From assembly GCA_046294845.1 (NCBI GenBank), contig JBKBNU010000001.1, positions 1,488,001 through 1,552,000 on the forward strand: a stretch of DNA of 64,000 nt. The letters run 5' to 3'. Below the pieces are notes generated by a model that saw only the letters and a program-made list of their open reading frames with translations, was not told the origin of the DNA and did no database searches. Both the position numbers and the translations under genes were made by a program. This stretch comes from Micavibrio_C sp046294845. Lineage in GTDB: Bacteria; Pseudomonadota; Alphaproteobacteria; Micavibrionales; Micavibrionaceae. Below, piece after piece: positions 1-8,517 of the stretch (position 1 is its first letter; every line of letters begins with the position of its first letter).

Positions 1-328
1 TGTTCACCAAAAGAATGCGTGGTTTCAATTCGATACTGGTTCTTTTTAAAGTAGGGTCGTAGTTCACCCTGATCTCTACATTGCGTCCAAACAGGGGTAT
101 GGTCGTGTCATCAAGAAACGACACCGGTTCAGGCAGGGCACTGATTTTCTCTTCGATCCAGTGCTTGTATTCTTTAGCGAACTGCTTGGCGACGCTCATA
201 TTGGCGCGTTCGGGCACGACCAGGTAAACAACCCGTTCCCGCGTATCCAGCCTCAACGCCATTCTGCGGGCCCTTTTACTGACCTGCAATCGCAAATGGG
301 GACTGATATGACTGAGCTTGTCTGTCAT
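1..328 (-). CDS. YgjP/DUF45-type zinc metallopeptidase, N-terminal part (partial)
   Basis: The gene runs off the left edge; only the first 109 codons are present. The start is the ATG complementary to 326-328. The visible protein begins MTDKLSHISPHLRL, continues with a basic stretch (VSKRARRMALRLD) and a VPERANMSVAKQF segment, then IPLFGRNVEIRVNY. This is the typical N-terminal beta-rich domain of DUF45/YgjP-like (SprT-like, M48-related) peptidases of alphaproteobacteria. The HExxH catalytic motif would lie beyond the edge and cannot be checked. It is on the same strand as the PHA depolymerase gene to its right. Family assignment is by recognition of the N-terminal pattern only. Confidence 0.6.
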   Translation of the reverse strand, partial: MTDKLSHISPHLRLQVSKRARRMALRLDTRERVVYLVVPERANMSVAKQFAKEYKHWIEEKISALPEPVSFLDDTTIPLFGRNVEIRVNYDPTLKRTSIELKPRILLVN

Positions 329-387
329 GTGTTTTACTCGTGCTTACCCTATAATTTCAGTATGCATTATTATGACCAAAATAGCCA

Positions 388-412
388 GAAAACCCAGTGT
401 TTATGCGGGTTT
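388..412 (-). terminator. possible terminator after the first phaZ
   Basis: Arms AAACCC (390-395) and GGGTTT (407-412) form a 6-bp stem with an 11-nt loop. On the minus strand it is followed by TTTTC. It sits about 75 nt beyond the stop of the depolymerase gene ending at 486. The stem is short, so this is a modest call. Confidence 0.35.
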
Positions 413-485
413 CCATGCTGCTTTGCAGTGTATTTCCAGAGGGTTGTCCTGTGGATATCCGGTATAAAAATCCGGTGAGGATTAT

Positions 486-1796
486 CTATACCGCCAGCGC
501 AGGTTTGACAGTCCGGAAGGTGCTGTTATTGGCAGCATTCATGGCGTGCGGCGGATCATAGGTGATCCCCTTGAAGGCTGCAATATTTCTCCAGAAGTCT
601 TTGATTTTATGAGATATTTTGTCTTCCCAGTGCGGACCCTGGAAGACGTCGTAGTGACCGGCCCCTTGCGCCAGATGATAATCCTTCAGATGCGGGGCAA
701 TTCCTGTGCATAGATCGTGGGCGACTTTTGTCTGACCGGCGGCAGCGATGTTATCGGCGGAACCCTCGATGACCATCAGTCCTGTGTCTTTAATCTTCGA
801 TACATCGGCATGGCGGTTGCGGGAATAAAGTGTGTTACGGGCAACACGGTGTTCCAGAAAAACACGTTCTATCATTTCCAGATAATAGGGTGCGTCGGCA
901 TCAAGCTTATGCCCCTGGCCACGGAATAATTCATCGACAACATGGAGAGGGGATTTGTGTTTCTTTTGCGGAGCTGCGGCCATCATACCCCAGGCCTGAA
1001 TAAACCCGGGGAAGACCTTGCGGCCTGCGCCGGCATAATGGGCAGGGACGCTGGCAATCAGGTTGTCACGGAACCATGCGATATCCCGCTGGCGTGAAAG
1101 TCTTGAAATCTCGGTTTCGTTGACCAGCGGATCAATTGGTCCGCACATCAGAGTCATGGAGAGAGGTTTACAGGGGTCATTCTGTGCTGCCATCAGGGCT
1201 GTTGTTGCCAGAACGGGGATGGTTGATTGGCTGATGCCGATCATATGGGTATCGGGGCCAATGGTCCTCAGGAAATCCTGCACATAGTCAAAATAGGTAT
1301 CAAGGTCAAAATTGCCTTCGGAAACAGGGATATCGCGGGCATCTTTCCATTCGGTGATGTAAACTTCCGCGTCAGGAAGCAGGTCACGAACCGTATTTTG
1401 AAACAGTGTTGCTCTGTGTCCCGATATAGGAGCAACCAATAACACCTTGGGAACATTTCTATTTTTAGTGTTTTTGTTGCCCTTATTCGGGTTGCAGGTG
1501 AAGCGCATCAGGCTGCAAAAGGGCTTGTCACTGACCAGTTCTTGCTCGACTTTATGTTTCAATCCCAGAATTTCTACATGATCGATCTTGAGGCGTGCTT
1601 CGGGATGTTCCCGAGAAAGATGCTCAAAGGTTTTGCCCGAAAGCTCCATCGTTTCTGAAAGAATGCGGTGCAGGGGTGAAAGTGATTTGACATTAAAGAG
1701 GTTGGCTAGCCCACCCGAAATATTCAGAGCTTGGGCCGCCGCATGGAAAACTGTACGTACACTTTGGGCTACAAGATCGTGAGCCTGATATATCAT
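486..1796 (-). CDS. phaZ: intracellular PHA/PHB depolymerase paralogue with Ser at the nucleophile position
   Basis: 436-residue alpha/beta hydrolase of the intracellular polyhydroxyalkanoate depolymerase family, which mobilises stored PHB granules in the cytoplasm. It aligns throughout with the second copy at 2325-3710: KVLLVAPISGH, VYITEWKDARDIP, the nucleophile region MIGISQSTIP, MTLMCGPIDP, VIEGSADNIAAAGQT and GHYDVFQGPHW, which carries the likely catalytic His. Where the neighbour and the characterised Ralstonia enzyme have Cys, this copy has Ser189. The ORF is open upstream to 1892, but the homologue begins MLYHLFDLHH, matching MIYQAHDLVA at 1796, and a weak AGGGA precedes that ATG. The insert near residues 104-115 (NKGNKNTKN) is absent from the other copy. 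Biochemical activity is inferred. Confidence 0.8.
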   Translation of the reverse strand: MIYQAHDLVAQSVRTVFHAAAQALNISGGLANLFNVKSLSPLHRILSETMELSGKTFEHLSREHPEARLKIDHVEILGLKHKVEQELVSDKPFCSLMRFTCNPNKGNKNTKNRNVPKVLLVAPISGHRATLFQNTVRDLLPDAEVYITEWKDARDIPVSEGNFDLDTYFDYVQDFLRTIGPDTHMIGISQSTIPVLATTALMAAQNDPCKPLSMTLMCGPIDPLVNETEISRLSRQRDIAWFRDNLIASVPAHYAGAGRKVFPGFIQAWGMMAAAPQKKHKSPLHVVDELFRGQGHKLDADAPYYLEMIERVFLEHRVARNTLYSRNRHADVSKIKDTGLMVIEGSADNIAAAGQTKVAHDLCTGIAPHLKDYHLAQGAGHYDVFQGPHWEDKISHKIKDFWRNIAAFKGITYDPPHAMNAANNSTFRTVKPALAV

Positions 1797-1930
1797 CTGG
1801 TGTATGTGTCCCTGTCTTTTTGTTATTCTGTTTTTTAGAGATAGTAGATAATGCAGAGGCGGCGGTCTATGATCACATGTGCTGCGACGCACACACGCCA
1901 GAAGAAATGGGATTAAGGAAAAAGACGGGG

Positions 1931-2287
1931 ATGAGTGAGGAAAAGGAAAAGCTGTCGTTTGAAGAACGATTGGGCCCTATTGCCGGTCGTGTGGTTATTA
2001 TAGGACTGCTGGTTTTTATTCTTTATGTGATGGCTGGCCCGATGATGAGCGAGTGGAACAAAGGCGATAAATCATCCGAGGTTGTTGAGGCGGTGGTCAA
2101 GGAGGGTCCAGCTGTTCCTGCACCACCCAGAGCATTTAGTGCCGTTGTAACAGAACAGGCGATTGTTGATTGCCGTGCTGGAAATTATGGTCGCGTGTCA
2201 TGGGACCAGTGCCAGAAGCTTTCAAAGAGGCTTCAGGAAGAAGCGCAAAAGAAAGAGAGTGTCCAGCCGCCGCCTGAAGACCGCTGA
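1931..2287 (+). CDS. small single-pass membrane protein, unknown
   Basis: 118 residues from the ATG at 1931; the reading frame is open further upstream, but that part would overlap the divergent depolymerase gene. The protein has an acidic N-terminus (MSEEKEKLSFEERLG), one hydrophobic helix at about residues 19-38 (VVIIGLLVFILYVMAGPMM), then a charged, Pro-rich, probably periplasmic tail. The tail has two cysteines (CRAGNYGRVSWDQC) and ends QPPPEDR. I do not recognise a family. It lies between the two phaZ copies on the opposite strand, so a link to PHA granules would be speculation. Confidence 0.55.
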   Translation: MSEEKEKLSFEERLGPIAGRVVIIGLLVFILYVMAGPMMSEWNKGDKSSEVVEAVVKEGPAVPAPPRAFSAVVTEQAIVDCRAGNYGRVSWDQCQKLSKRLQEEAQKKESVQPPPEDR

Positions 2288-2324
2288 TTTTAATGCTTTG
2301 CCGAATTTTTAACCTTAACCCAAA

Positions 2325-3710
2325 TTACTCTGCAGGCTCGGGAACTTTTTCTTCCGTTGCCCTTTGTTCCTTGCGCTTGTTGACGGCATCAATACCGTAA
2401 ACTTTCCTGTCCCAGCGTGCGGGGGCTTTGTCCGGATTTTTGGCCAGATCACCTTTCGGTACCGGACTTGTTTCGGGATCAAATTCGCGGATGAAGTGCC
2501 TGATGCGCGGCATGATTTCTTCGCGCCATTTACGGCCATTGAAAATGCCGTAGTGGCCGGTTTTCTCCTGAAAGTGATGGTACTGGTGATCGGCGGGCAG
2601 ATTGCTCGTCAGATCATGTGCGGCGGTTGTCTGTCCGTTTGCAGAAATATCATCCAGCTCCCCTTCAATTGTCAGCAAGGCTGTACGTTTGATGGCTTTG
2701 GGATCTACCGGATAGTTTTGTTCGTTCATCGGGTTTTTCCAGACCATCTTTCCTTGCGGCAGAAGATAGCGCTGGAACACGACATCTACCGTTTGCAGGT
2801 AGAATTCAGCAGGAATATCCATGACTGACAGATATTCGTCATAGAATTTGCGGTGTGTTTCGGCAGAGTCGCCATCGCCCTCGACAAGGTGGGCAAAGAA
2901 TTTCATGTGCGAACCGACATGGCGATCCAGATTCATGCTGACAAAACTGCCGAGCTGGATGAACCCCGGATAAACCTTGCGGAAGGCACCGGGGTAATAG
3001 AACGGCACTTCGGTCACAACGGTTTTGGCCAGCCAGTGACCGGGATTGCGTTCGGCCATCTCGTTCACTTTTGTGGGTGAAACGCGGGCATCAATCGGGC
3101 CGCCCATTAATGTCATGGTCAGGGGCAGAGCGGGATCATCATCTGCCTCCATCAGGGCAACGGCAGCAAAAACCGGAACAGCCGGTTGGCAGACGGCAAT
3201 CACATGGACGTTCGGGCCCAGCAGGCTGATAAATTCGCGGACATAGGCGATGTAATCATCCAGATTGAAGCGGCCTTCGCTTAATGGAACCTCACGGGAG
3301 TCGTGCCAGACTGTTGTATAGACATCATGGTGGGGCAGAAGAGCTTCGACCGTACCACGCAGCAAGGTGGCATAGTGACCGGACATGGGCGCGACCAGCA
3401 GAACCTTGGGATCGTTGCGGTCAATCTTGCGGCGGAAATGGATCAGGTTGGCAAACGGCTTCTCAAGAACGATCTGTTCTTCGATCGCCACTGTCTTGCC
3501 GTCAATCTCGGTTGTGGGCAGATCAAAATCGGGTTTGCCGAAGCGGCGGGTTACACGTTCGAAAACTTCTGCGCCTGCCGCGAGTGTCCTGCCGCCTTGG
3601 GTATAGGAAAGCGGGTTCAGGGGGTGCTGATAGGTTGTCCGCATCAATTCAGCCGTCATGCGGGCCGGTGTCATCAGGGCGTGGTGCAAGTCAAAAAGAT
3701 GATATAGCAA
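2325..3710 (-). CDS. phaZ: intracellular PHA/PHB depolymerase (Cys-type)
   Basis: 461 residues, the usual length of the intracellular poly(3-hydroxybutyrate) depolymerase family (PHB_depo_C type). The nucleophile motif is HVIAVCQPAVP with Cys174, which matches the Cys nucleophile of Ralstonia PhaZ1. An acidic region follows (TIEGELDDISANGQT), and the likely catalytic His lies in GHYGIFNGRKW near the C-terminus. There is no signal peptide, consistent with action on cytoplasmic granules. It is a tandem paralogue of 486-1796, separated by a small gene on the other strand, and both depolymerases are read leftwards. The C-terminus ends in a charged tail (NKRKEQRATEEKVPEPAE). Confidence 0.9.
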   Translation of the reverse strand: MLYHLFDLHHALMTPARMTAELMRTTYQHPLNPLSYTQGGRTLAAGAEVFERVTRRFGKPDFDLPTTEIDGKTVAIEEQIVLEKPFANLIHFRRKIDRNDPKVLLVAPMSGHYATLLRGTVEALLPHHDVYTTVWHDSREVPLSEGRFNLDDYIAYVREFISLLGPNVHVIAVCQPAVPVFAAVALMEADDDPALPLTMTLMGGPIDARVSPTKVNEMAERNPGHWLAKTVVTEVPFYYPGAFRKVYPGFIQLGSFVSMNLDRHVGSHMKFFAHLVEGDGDSAETHRKFYDEYLSVMDIPAEFYLQTVDVVFQRYLLPQGKMVWKNPMNEQNYPVDPKAIKRTALLTIEGELDDISANGQTTAAHDLTSNLPADHQYHHFQEKTGHYGIFNGRKWREEIMPRIRHFIREFDPETSPVPKGDLAKNPDKAPARWDRKVYGIDAVNKRKEQRATEEKVPEPAE

Positions 3711-3868
3711 AAGTCCTACTCCATAGTCGTTACGAACGGATTCTCTTAGTAATATACACCGCTTGCCCCTAAATCATGCAACGCAGCATGCTCATATATT
3801 AGCAACAGACTGTGTATATCTCGTAAACGGGCTTGCGCTTATGAAAGGGAAGGGCCTAACTTACTCAC

Positions 3869-4897
3869 ATGAAAGAGTTTTTTGAGTTTTTACAGAACTT
3901 CATGTTTGACCCCTCGCGGCTCTATACAGCGATGGCGGCACTCTTTGTTGTCTGCCTTGTGGGCATGGTTACAGGCCCCATGCATGGGAATACACACCCG
4001 TTTATCTGGACGCTGGTCAGGGCCTTGTTTGGTACGCTGGGGCAGCGGCTTAACCGCGCCCAACGGGCTGTGGCCGATCGGGCTTTCCGCGGATTTATCC
4101 TGCTGATTTTATGCTCCATCCTATTGTTTTTATTGGGTGATTTTCTTTCCCGTCTGGCGCAGACCTATCCGCTCAAGGGTATGGCAGAGGTCATCTTCCT
4201 GTCTTTGGCCCTGACAGGGGGAACAGTATGGTTTTCTTTGCTGAAACTCTACTTTGCCCAAAAAGAACAAAAGGTTAGCAAGGGTGCTTTCTACGCTATC
4301 GCCCAGTCAACCCGCACAGACCTCAGCAATCTTGACCATTACGGTATTACAAGGATGGGTATGGGGCTGGCTGCCCGTACTTTTGACAAGGGGGCTGTAG
4401 CCCCTGTGATCTGGTATCTGCTGATGGGGCTACCGGGGGCCTATGTTTATGCGGGGCTTGCGGCCCTAAGCTGGCTTTTCGGCAAGGATGGTAACGACAG
4501 GGCTTTCGGAAGTGTTATCCAAGCCCTTGAAAAGATTATGGGATTTGTACCGTCAATGTTTGCGGGGGCGCTCATGGCGATGGCAGGGCTGTTTACGCCG
4601 ACGGGGGGCATGACCCGCGCGGTAGCTGCTTTGGGATTCGGCCATGGCAGAGCCCCATACGAGCAAGGCGGCTGGCCTTTGACAGCCTTGGCCTTTTCCC
4701 TGAATGTCTCGCTGGGTGGACCCAGTATTGATCTGGAGGGCCAATCCGTCCGCCGTGTCTGGGTGGGGCCGGAAACAGCCACGGCCCAGCTGGAAAATGG
4801 CCATTTGCGGCGTGCCCTGTATATGAGCCTGATTTGCTATATGCTGCTTTTGGCGGCTTTGCTGGGCGCTTTGTTCTGGGCAGGAAAATTGTTTTAG
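3869..4897 (+). CDS. cobD: CobD/CbiB-type adenosylcobinamide-phosphate synthase
   Basis: 342-residue integral membrane protein with several hydrophobic helices (about 18-36, 75-95, 105-125, 185-205 and 318-338). The CobD/CbiB family attaches the aminopropanol arm to adenosylcobyric acid in cobalamin synthesis. Supporting features are the central segment IMGFVPSMFAGALMAMAGLF, in the position of the family's P(A/S)R/M-rich loop, and the late NVSLGGPSIDLEG stretch resembling the conserved LGG motif. No other cobalamin genes are in the window, so it stands alone here. The motif PSMFAG deviates from the common PARLTA. A divergent CobD-like or regulatory membrane protein is a possible alternative. 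Confidence 0.65.
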   Translation: MKEFFEFLQNFMFDPSRLYTAMAALFVVCLVGMVTGPMHGNTHPFIWTLVRALFGTLGQRLNRAQRAVADRAFRGFILLILCSILLFLLGDFLSRLAQTYPLKGMAEVIFLSLALTGGTVWFSLLKLYFAQKEQKVSKGAFYAIAQSTRTDLSNLDHYGITRMGMGLAARTFDKGAVAPVIWYLLMGLPGAYVYAGLAALSWLFGKDGNDRAFGSVIQALEKIMGFVPSMFAGALMAMAGLFTPTGGMTRAVAALGFGHGRAPYEQGGWPLTALAFSLNVSLGGPSIDLEGQSVRRVWVGPETATAQLENGHLRRALYMSLICYMLLLAALLGALFWAGKLF

Positions 4898-4922
4898 GAC
4901 CGGTTTTATGGCTTTAAAATGC

Positions 4923-4951
4923 TTGACTTTCAGCGCCCAAGACCCTAATTT
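4923..4951 (+). promoter_or_regulatory. probable promoter of rpmB
   Basis: TTGACT (4923-4928), a 17-nt spacer and TAATTT (4946-4951) lie about 45 nt upstream of the rpmB start. The -35 is strong and the -10 is weak. Confidence 0.45.
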
Positions 4952-4996
4952 CGCGTCCGGAATCAAAAATAAACCACTCGTATAAGGATTAATAAG

Positions 4997-5392
4997 ATGA
5001 GCCGCCGCTGCATGGTTACGGGCAAAATGCAAATGTCAGGAAACAATGTTTCCCACGCCCAGAACAAAACCCGCCGCAAGTTCAACGTCAGCGTCAATGA
5101 CCAGGGCGTATACAGCGAAGTGCTGGGCCAGTCTGTGCGCTTGCGTGTAGGACCGAACGGTCTGCGCACCATCGAACACAAAGGTGGTCTGGATGTATGG
5201 TTGACAGCTACAGCCAAAACGAAGCTGCCCGCTATTCTGCAGAAAGTAAAAGCCCAGATCGAAAAGAAACTGGAAGCCGAAGGTAAAGCTGCCCCGCAGA
5301 AACCTGGTGCCGATCGCAAGACAAGCTACCGTAAGCCAAATATCTCTGCCCGTCTGGCAAAGAAAAAAGCCGCGAAAGCAGCTGCGAAGTAA
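4997..5392 (+). CDS. rpmB: 50S ribosomal protein bL28, with extended C-terminus
   Basis: The protein starts MSRRCMVTGKMQMSGNNVSHAQNK, the hallmark of bL28, and continues with the core LGQSVRLRVGPNGLRTIEHKGGLD. It is a large-subunit protein near the tRNA E-site region. At 131 residues it is longer than the usual 78-100. The extra C-terminal part is rich in Lys and Ala (KPNISARLAKKKAAKAAAK), as is common for rRNA-contacting extensions. The gene is monocistronic by appearance: a probable promoter precedes it and a strong hairpin terminator follows at 5427-5454. Confidence 0.95.
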   Translation: MSRRCMVTGKMQMSGNNVSHAQNKTRRKFNVSVNDQGVYSEVLGQSVRLRVGPNGLRTIEHKGGLDVWLTATAKTKLPAILQKVKAQIEKKLEAEGKAAPQKPGADRKTSYRKPNISARLAKKKAAKAAAK

Positions 5393-5426
5393 TTCCATGT
5401 TCCTTCCGGTAACGGGGGATCATTAC

Positions 5427-5454
5427 AAATGCGCGGCCTTACGCCGCGCATTTT
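5427..5454 (+). terminator. rpmB terminator
   Basis: 11-bp perfect stem AAATGCGCGGC / GCCGCGCATTT with a 5-nt loop, followed by TTTT, located 35 nt after the rpmB stop. Confidence 0.75.
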
Positions 5455-5474
5455 GCATGTAAGAAGGAAATTGA

Positions 5475-6752
5475 TTGATGAACCAGCCCCAGCAAAAGCC
5501 TGCTCCAGCCGATGAGCCTAAAAAGCCGCGCCGTAAAAATAAAAACGCGCCGATCATCGTGACGCCGCCTGCAGCCATCAATTATGAGGGTTTTGGATTT
5601 GATATCACCCACCGCGATCCGAAATCAAAGGCGCGCTTGGGTAAGCTGAAGACGCCGCATGGGACAATCGAAACACCGAACTATATTTTCTGCGGTACGA
5701 AAGGGGCAATGAAGAACCTTTCGATGAAGCAGATGCGCGAAGCGCAAGCCGATATCATTTTGGGTAATACCTATCATCTGATGATTCAGCCCGGGGCCGA
5801 TCTGATTGGCAAGATGGGTGGTCTCCACCAATTCAATCGTTGGGATGGCCCGATGATGACGGACTCCGGTGGCTTCCAGATTTTCTCGATGGGGCATGGT
5901 TCTGTTGCTGATGAAATTAAAGGGCGTGGCAAGAATCGCGAGAAGAGCCTTCTGAAAATTTCGGAAGAAGGCGCCAAGTTCCGTTCCTACTTTGATGGTC
6001 GTGAATTGAGCCTGACACCGGAAAGCAGTATCCAGATCCAGCGTCAATTGGGCGCCGATCTGATTTATCAGCTTGATGAATGCACCGCGTTCCACAATGA
6101 CCGTGATTATACCGAAAAATCCATGCATCGCTCGCACCGCTGGGGTGATCGCAGTTTGGTCGAATTTGAAAAGCACCATGATGGCCGTCAGGCTTTGTAC
6201 GGAATCGTGCAGGGGGGTGTTTATCTCGACCTGCGTCGTGAAAGTTGCCTCTATACCCGTGAACGCCCGTTCTTCGGTACCGCCATCGGTGGGTCGCTCG
6301 GTGGCTCGCAAGAACAGTTCCATGAAATCGTATCGCTGCATGCCGAACTGGTTCATCCGGAACGTCCTGTGCATTTGCTCGGGATTGGCAAAATTGCCGA
6401 TGTGTTCAGCTGTGTGCGCATGGGGATCGATACATTCGATTGTGTGGGCCCCACACGTATTGCCCGCCATGGCTGGGCTTTGATGCGCGGCAATCCGGAG
6501 GAACGGATTAATTTGCGTAATGCCAAATATCGCGATGATCCGACCCCGCTTGATGAAAGTATGGGGCTTGATTGTTCGACGATTTATTCCAAAGCCTATC
6601 TGCACCATCTTTTCAAGGTTCAGGAAATGCTGGCTTTACAGATTGTAGCCCAGCACAACGTTGCCGTGATGACCCGCCTGATGCGCGAGGTGAGGGCGGC
6701 TATAAAGGACGGTACGCTGGATCAATTAGAAAAGGAATGGCTGCCTGAGTAA
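5475..6752 (+). CDS. tgt: tRNA-guanine transglycosylase with queuine-type pocket, lacking Zn cysteines
   Basis: 425-residue TIM-barrel transglycosylase that exchanges G34 of GUN-anticodon tRNAs for a 7-deazaguanine. The catalytic general acid/base is Asp130 (TDSGGFQ) and the nucleophile Asp322 (TFDCVGPTR). DECT (201-204) and GIVQGG (243-248) are present. Three oddities stand out. At 272-278 the pocket reads GGSLGGS, so Gly276 stands where the preQ1-specific Zymomonas enzyme has Val233 and Ser278 where it has Glu235. The C-terminal CxCxxC zinc triad is reduced to the single Cys367, although LHHL is kept. There is also an insertion of about 17 residues (GSVADEIKGRGKNREK). These resemble what I recall of Chlamydia-type, queuine-using TGTs. 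The first 35 residues are a basic extension. No other queuosine genes are in view. Confidence 0.9.
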   Translation: MMNQPQQKPAPADEPKKPRRKNKNAPIIVTPPAAINYEGFGFDITHRDPKSKARLGKLKTPHGTIETPNYIFCGTKGAMKNLSMKQMREAQADIILGNTYHLMIQPGADLIGKMGGLHQFNRWDGPMMTDSGGFQIFSMGHGSVADEIKGRGKNREKSLLKISEEGAKFRSYFDGRELSLTPESSIQIQRQLGADLIYQLDECTAFHNDRDYTEKSMHRSHRWGDRSLVEFEKHHDGRQALYGIVQGGVYLDLRRESCLYTRERPFFGTAIGGSLGGSQEQFHEIVSLHAELVHPERPVHLLGIGKIADVFSCVRMGIDTFDCVGPTRIARHGWALMRGNPEERINLRNAKYRDDPTPLDESMGLDCSTIYSKAYLHHLFKVQEMLALQIVAQHNVAVMTRLMREVRAAIKDGTLDQLEKEWLPE

Positions 6753-6866
6753 ACGGGTATTTTCCGCCGTTTATTTGAACCTGCTGATATAATTAACTTT
6801 TTCTCCAGAAATTCCCTCTATGTTAGTATGAGGGCGTCACTAGGATTCGCCCCTTAAGGAAAAGTT

Positions 6867-7778
6867 ATGGCCCTTTCTTACGAGATAGATAGCAAACTTA
6901 AAGCCTTGGCCCCCATCGTTGATGAACATGGGGAATGGTACAACCGTGTTATGCGCTCCGTTTTTTATCCGGAAAGATCTGGCGATCAGTTTGACCCCCC
7001 ACAGGCTTTTGCGTTATGGCTGACAGAGGCTTCCCAGGATGATTTCGTTGCCAAAGCCACGATCGACAAGCTTAAAAAAATGCAGGCCGAGCTTTATGAG
7101 ATGGCCAGCGATCTGATGCATGACGCGCGCTCCACCGGTGCGCGACCGGACTTTAAAGTCTATGATGAATTTACAAACCTGTATGATGATCTTCTTTATC
7201 AACTAAGACGTCTTGAACACGATGCTGTTCAGGCTGATACAGGTCTTGATGTCATGACGGGCTTGCGTAGCCGTAAGGCTATGGTGGTTGATCTTGAAAG
7301 AGAGATGGAAAGACGTGCCCGTCGCGGCAAACCGTTCTGTCTGGCTTTGGCGCAAATTGATAACCATGACCAGATCAGAGCGTTGGTTACCGAAGATCGC
7401 TATCGCGAGATTATTGCAACAGTGGCACGCCTGATCAAAAAATGTATTCGTTCTTTCGATGACGCCTATCGTTCAAGTGAAGGCGAATTCATTATGTGTC
7501 TCAAGCACTCGGATATCGCGGGCGGTACAGCCGCGACAACACGCTTGCGGCGTTTCCTTGAGGAAGAGGCCATCATGATCAATGACGAGAAGGGACGCCC
7601 CTTCCAGTTAACCATGTCAAGTTGTGTGGCCGAGCCCTTGCCGGGAGACTCCCTTGATGAGTTGATGTCCAATATGCGTTCTGACCTGAAGAGATTTGAT
7701 GCCGGGGAGCAGGGCGGTACATCGCTTGAGTATTTCGAGCAAAGTCCTTTAAGCCGTTACGTGCAGGAAATCGACTAA
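6867..7778 (+). CDS. GGDEF-family protein with degenerate active site and intact RxxD I-site
   Basis: 303 residues. The N-terminal 120 residues are helical and of unknown family (HGEWYNRVMRSVFYP early on). Residues 125-300 form a GGDEF fold: LDVMTGLRSRKAM, CLALAQIDNHDQI, then the signature region. The GGDEF signature itself is replaced by SEGEF (204-208), which should abolish GTP cyclisation. Exactly five residues earlier there is RSFD (195-198), matching the allosteric RxxD inhibitory site that binds c-di-GMP. It may therefore act as a c-di-GMP receptor rather than a cyclase; that is inference. It has its own upstream gap after tgt, and upp follows 71 nt later. Confidence 0.75.
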   Translation: MALSYEIDSKLKALAPIVDEHGEWYNRVMRSVFYPERSGDQFDPPQAFALWLTEASQDDFVAKATIDKLKKMQAELYEMASDLMHDARSTGARPDFKVYDEFTNLYDDLLYQLRRLEHDAVQADTGLDVMTGLRSRKAMVVDLEREMERRARRGKPFCLALAQIDNHDQIRALVTEDRYREIIATVARLIKKCIRSFDDAYRSSEGEFIMCLKHSDIAGGTAATTRLRRFLEEEAIMINDEKGRPFQLTMSSCVAEPLPGDSLDELMSNMRSDLKRFDAGEQGGTSLEYFEQSPLSRYVQEID

Positions 7779-7849
7779 AACCTTAACGGTTTGCCCCGTT
7801 GACTCTCCCTTCTTTTTTGTTCACTGTGCCGCCAGACACGGAGAGAACC

Positions 7850-8503
7850 ATGAAAGAAGACCCAAAATTTCCCAATTTATTTGTCGCCGATCACCCGCTG
7901 ATTTTGCACAAACTGAGCATGATGCGTGAGACAAGCTGCCCTAAGGCGCTGTTCAAGCTATTGCTCAAGGAAATTTCCTTGCTTATGGGCTATGAACTGA
8001 CCCGTCCGCTGCCCATGACAACCCACAAAATCACAACGCCCTTGTGCGATATGGATGCTCCGACCATTAAGGGGAAAAAGCCTGTAATCGTGCCTGTGCT
8101 GCGCGCGGGTTTGGGAATGGCCGAAGGTCTGGAAGAATTGATGCCGGCTGCCCGTATTGGCCATATCGGCGTTTACCGCGATCCGGAAACCAAGATGCCT
8201 GTAGAATATCTGGTTAAGCTGCCGGATACGGAAGGGCGTTTCTTTATTCTTGTGGACCCGATGCTGGCCACAGGTAATTCGGCCAAGCATGCGATTGATG
8301 TCATGGTTGCCCACGGCGCCAAACCGGAAATGATCCGCTTTATGGCTCTGGTGGCTGCCCCTGAAGGGGTCAAAGTCGTCCAAGATGCCTATCCGCAGGT
8401 TAAAATCTACGTGGCTGCACTTGATAGCCATCTGGATGAGAACAAATACATTGTTCCGGGCTTGGGTGACGCTGGTGACCGTTTATTTGGCACCAAACAT
8501 TAA
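7850..8503 (+). CDS. upp: uracil phosphoribosyltransferase
   Basis: 217 residues from the ATG at 7850, chosen because GGAGAGA lies just upstream and the family begins at this point; the frame is open from 7799. The enzyme salvages uracil with PRPP to UMP in the cytoplasm. Motifs seen are VPVLRAGLGMAEGL, the PRPP-binding DPMLATGNSA (family usually GGSA) and the C-terminal GLGDAGDRLFGT, typical of UPRTases. A hairpin terminator follows at 8548-8581, which separates it from the histidine kinase gene downstream. Confidence 0.95.
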   Translation: MKEDPKFPNLFVADHPLILHKLSMMRETSCPKALFKLLLKEISLLMGYELTRPLPMTTHKITTPLCDMDAPTIKGKKPVIVPVLRAGLGMAEGLEELMPAARIGHIGVYRDPETKMPVEYLVKLPDTEGRFFILVDPMLATGNSAKHAIDVMVAHGAKPEMIRFMALVAAPEGVKVVQDAYPQVKIYVAALDSHLDENKYIVPGLGDAGDRLFGTKH

Positions 8504-8517
8504 TTGGATCTGATATA

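Noticed and set aside
5625..6608. 327-codon minus-strand ORF
   Set aside because: It is antisense to tgt, which is clearly the coding strand.
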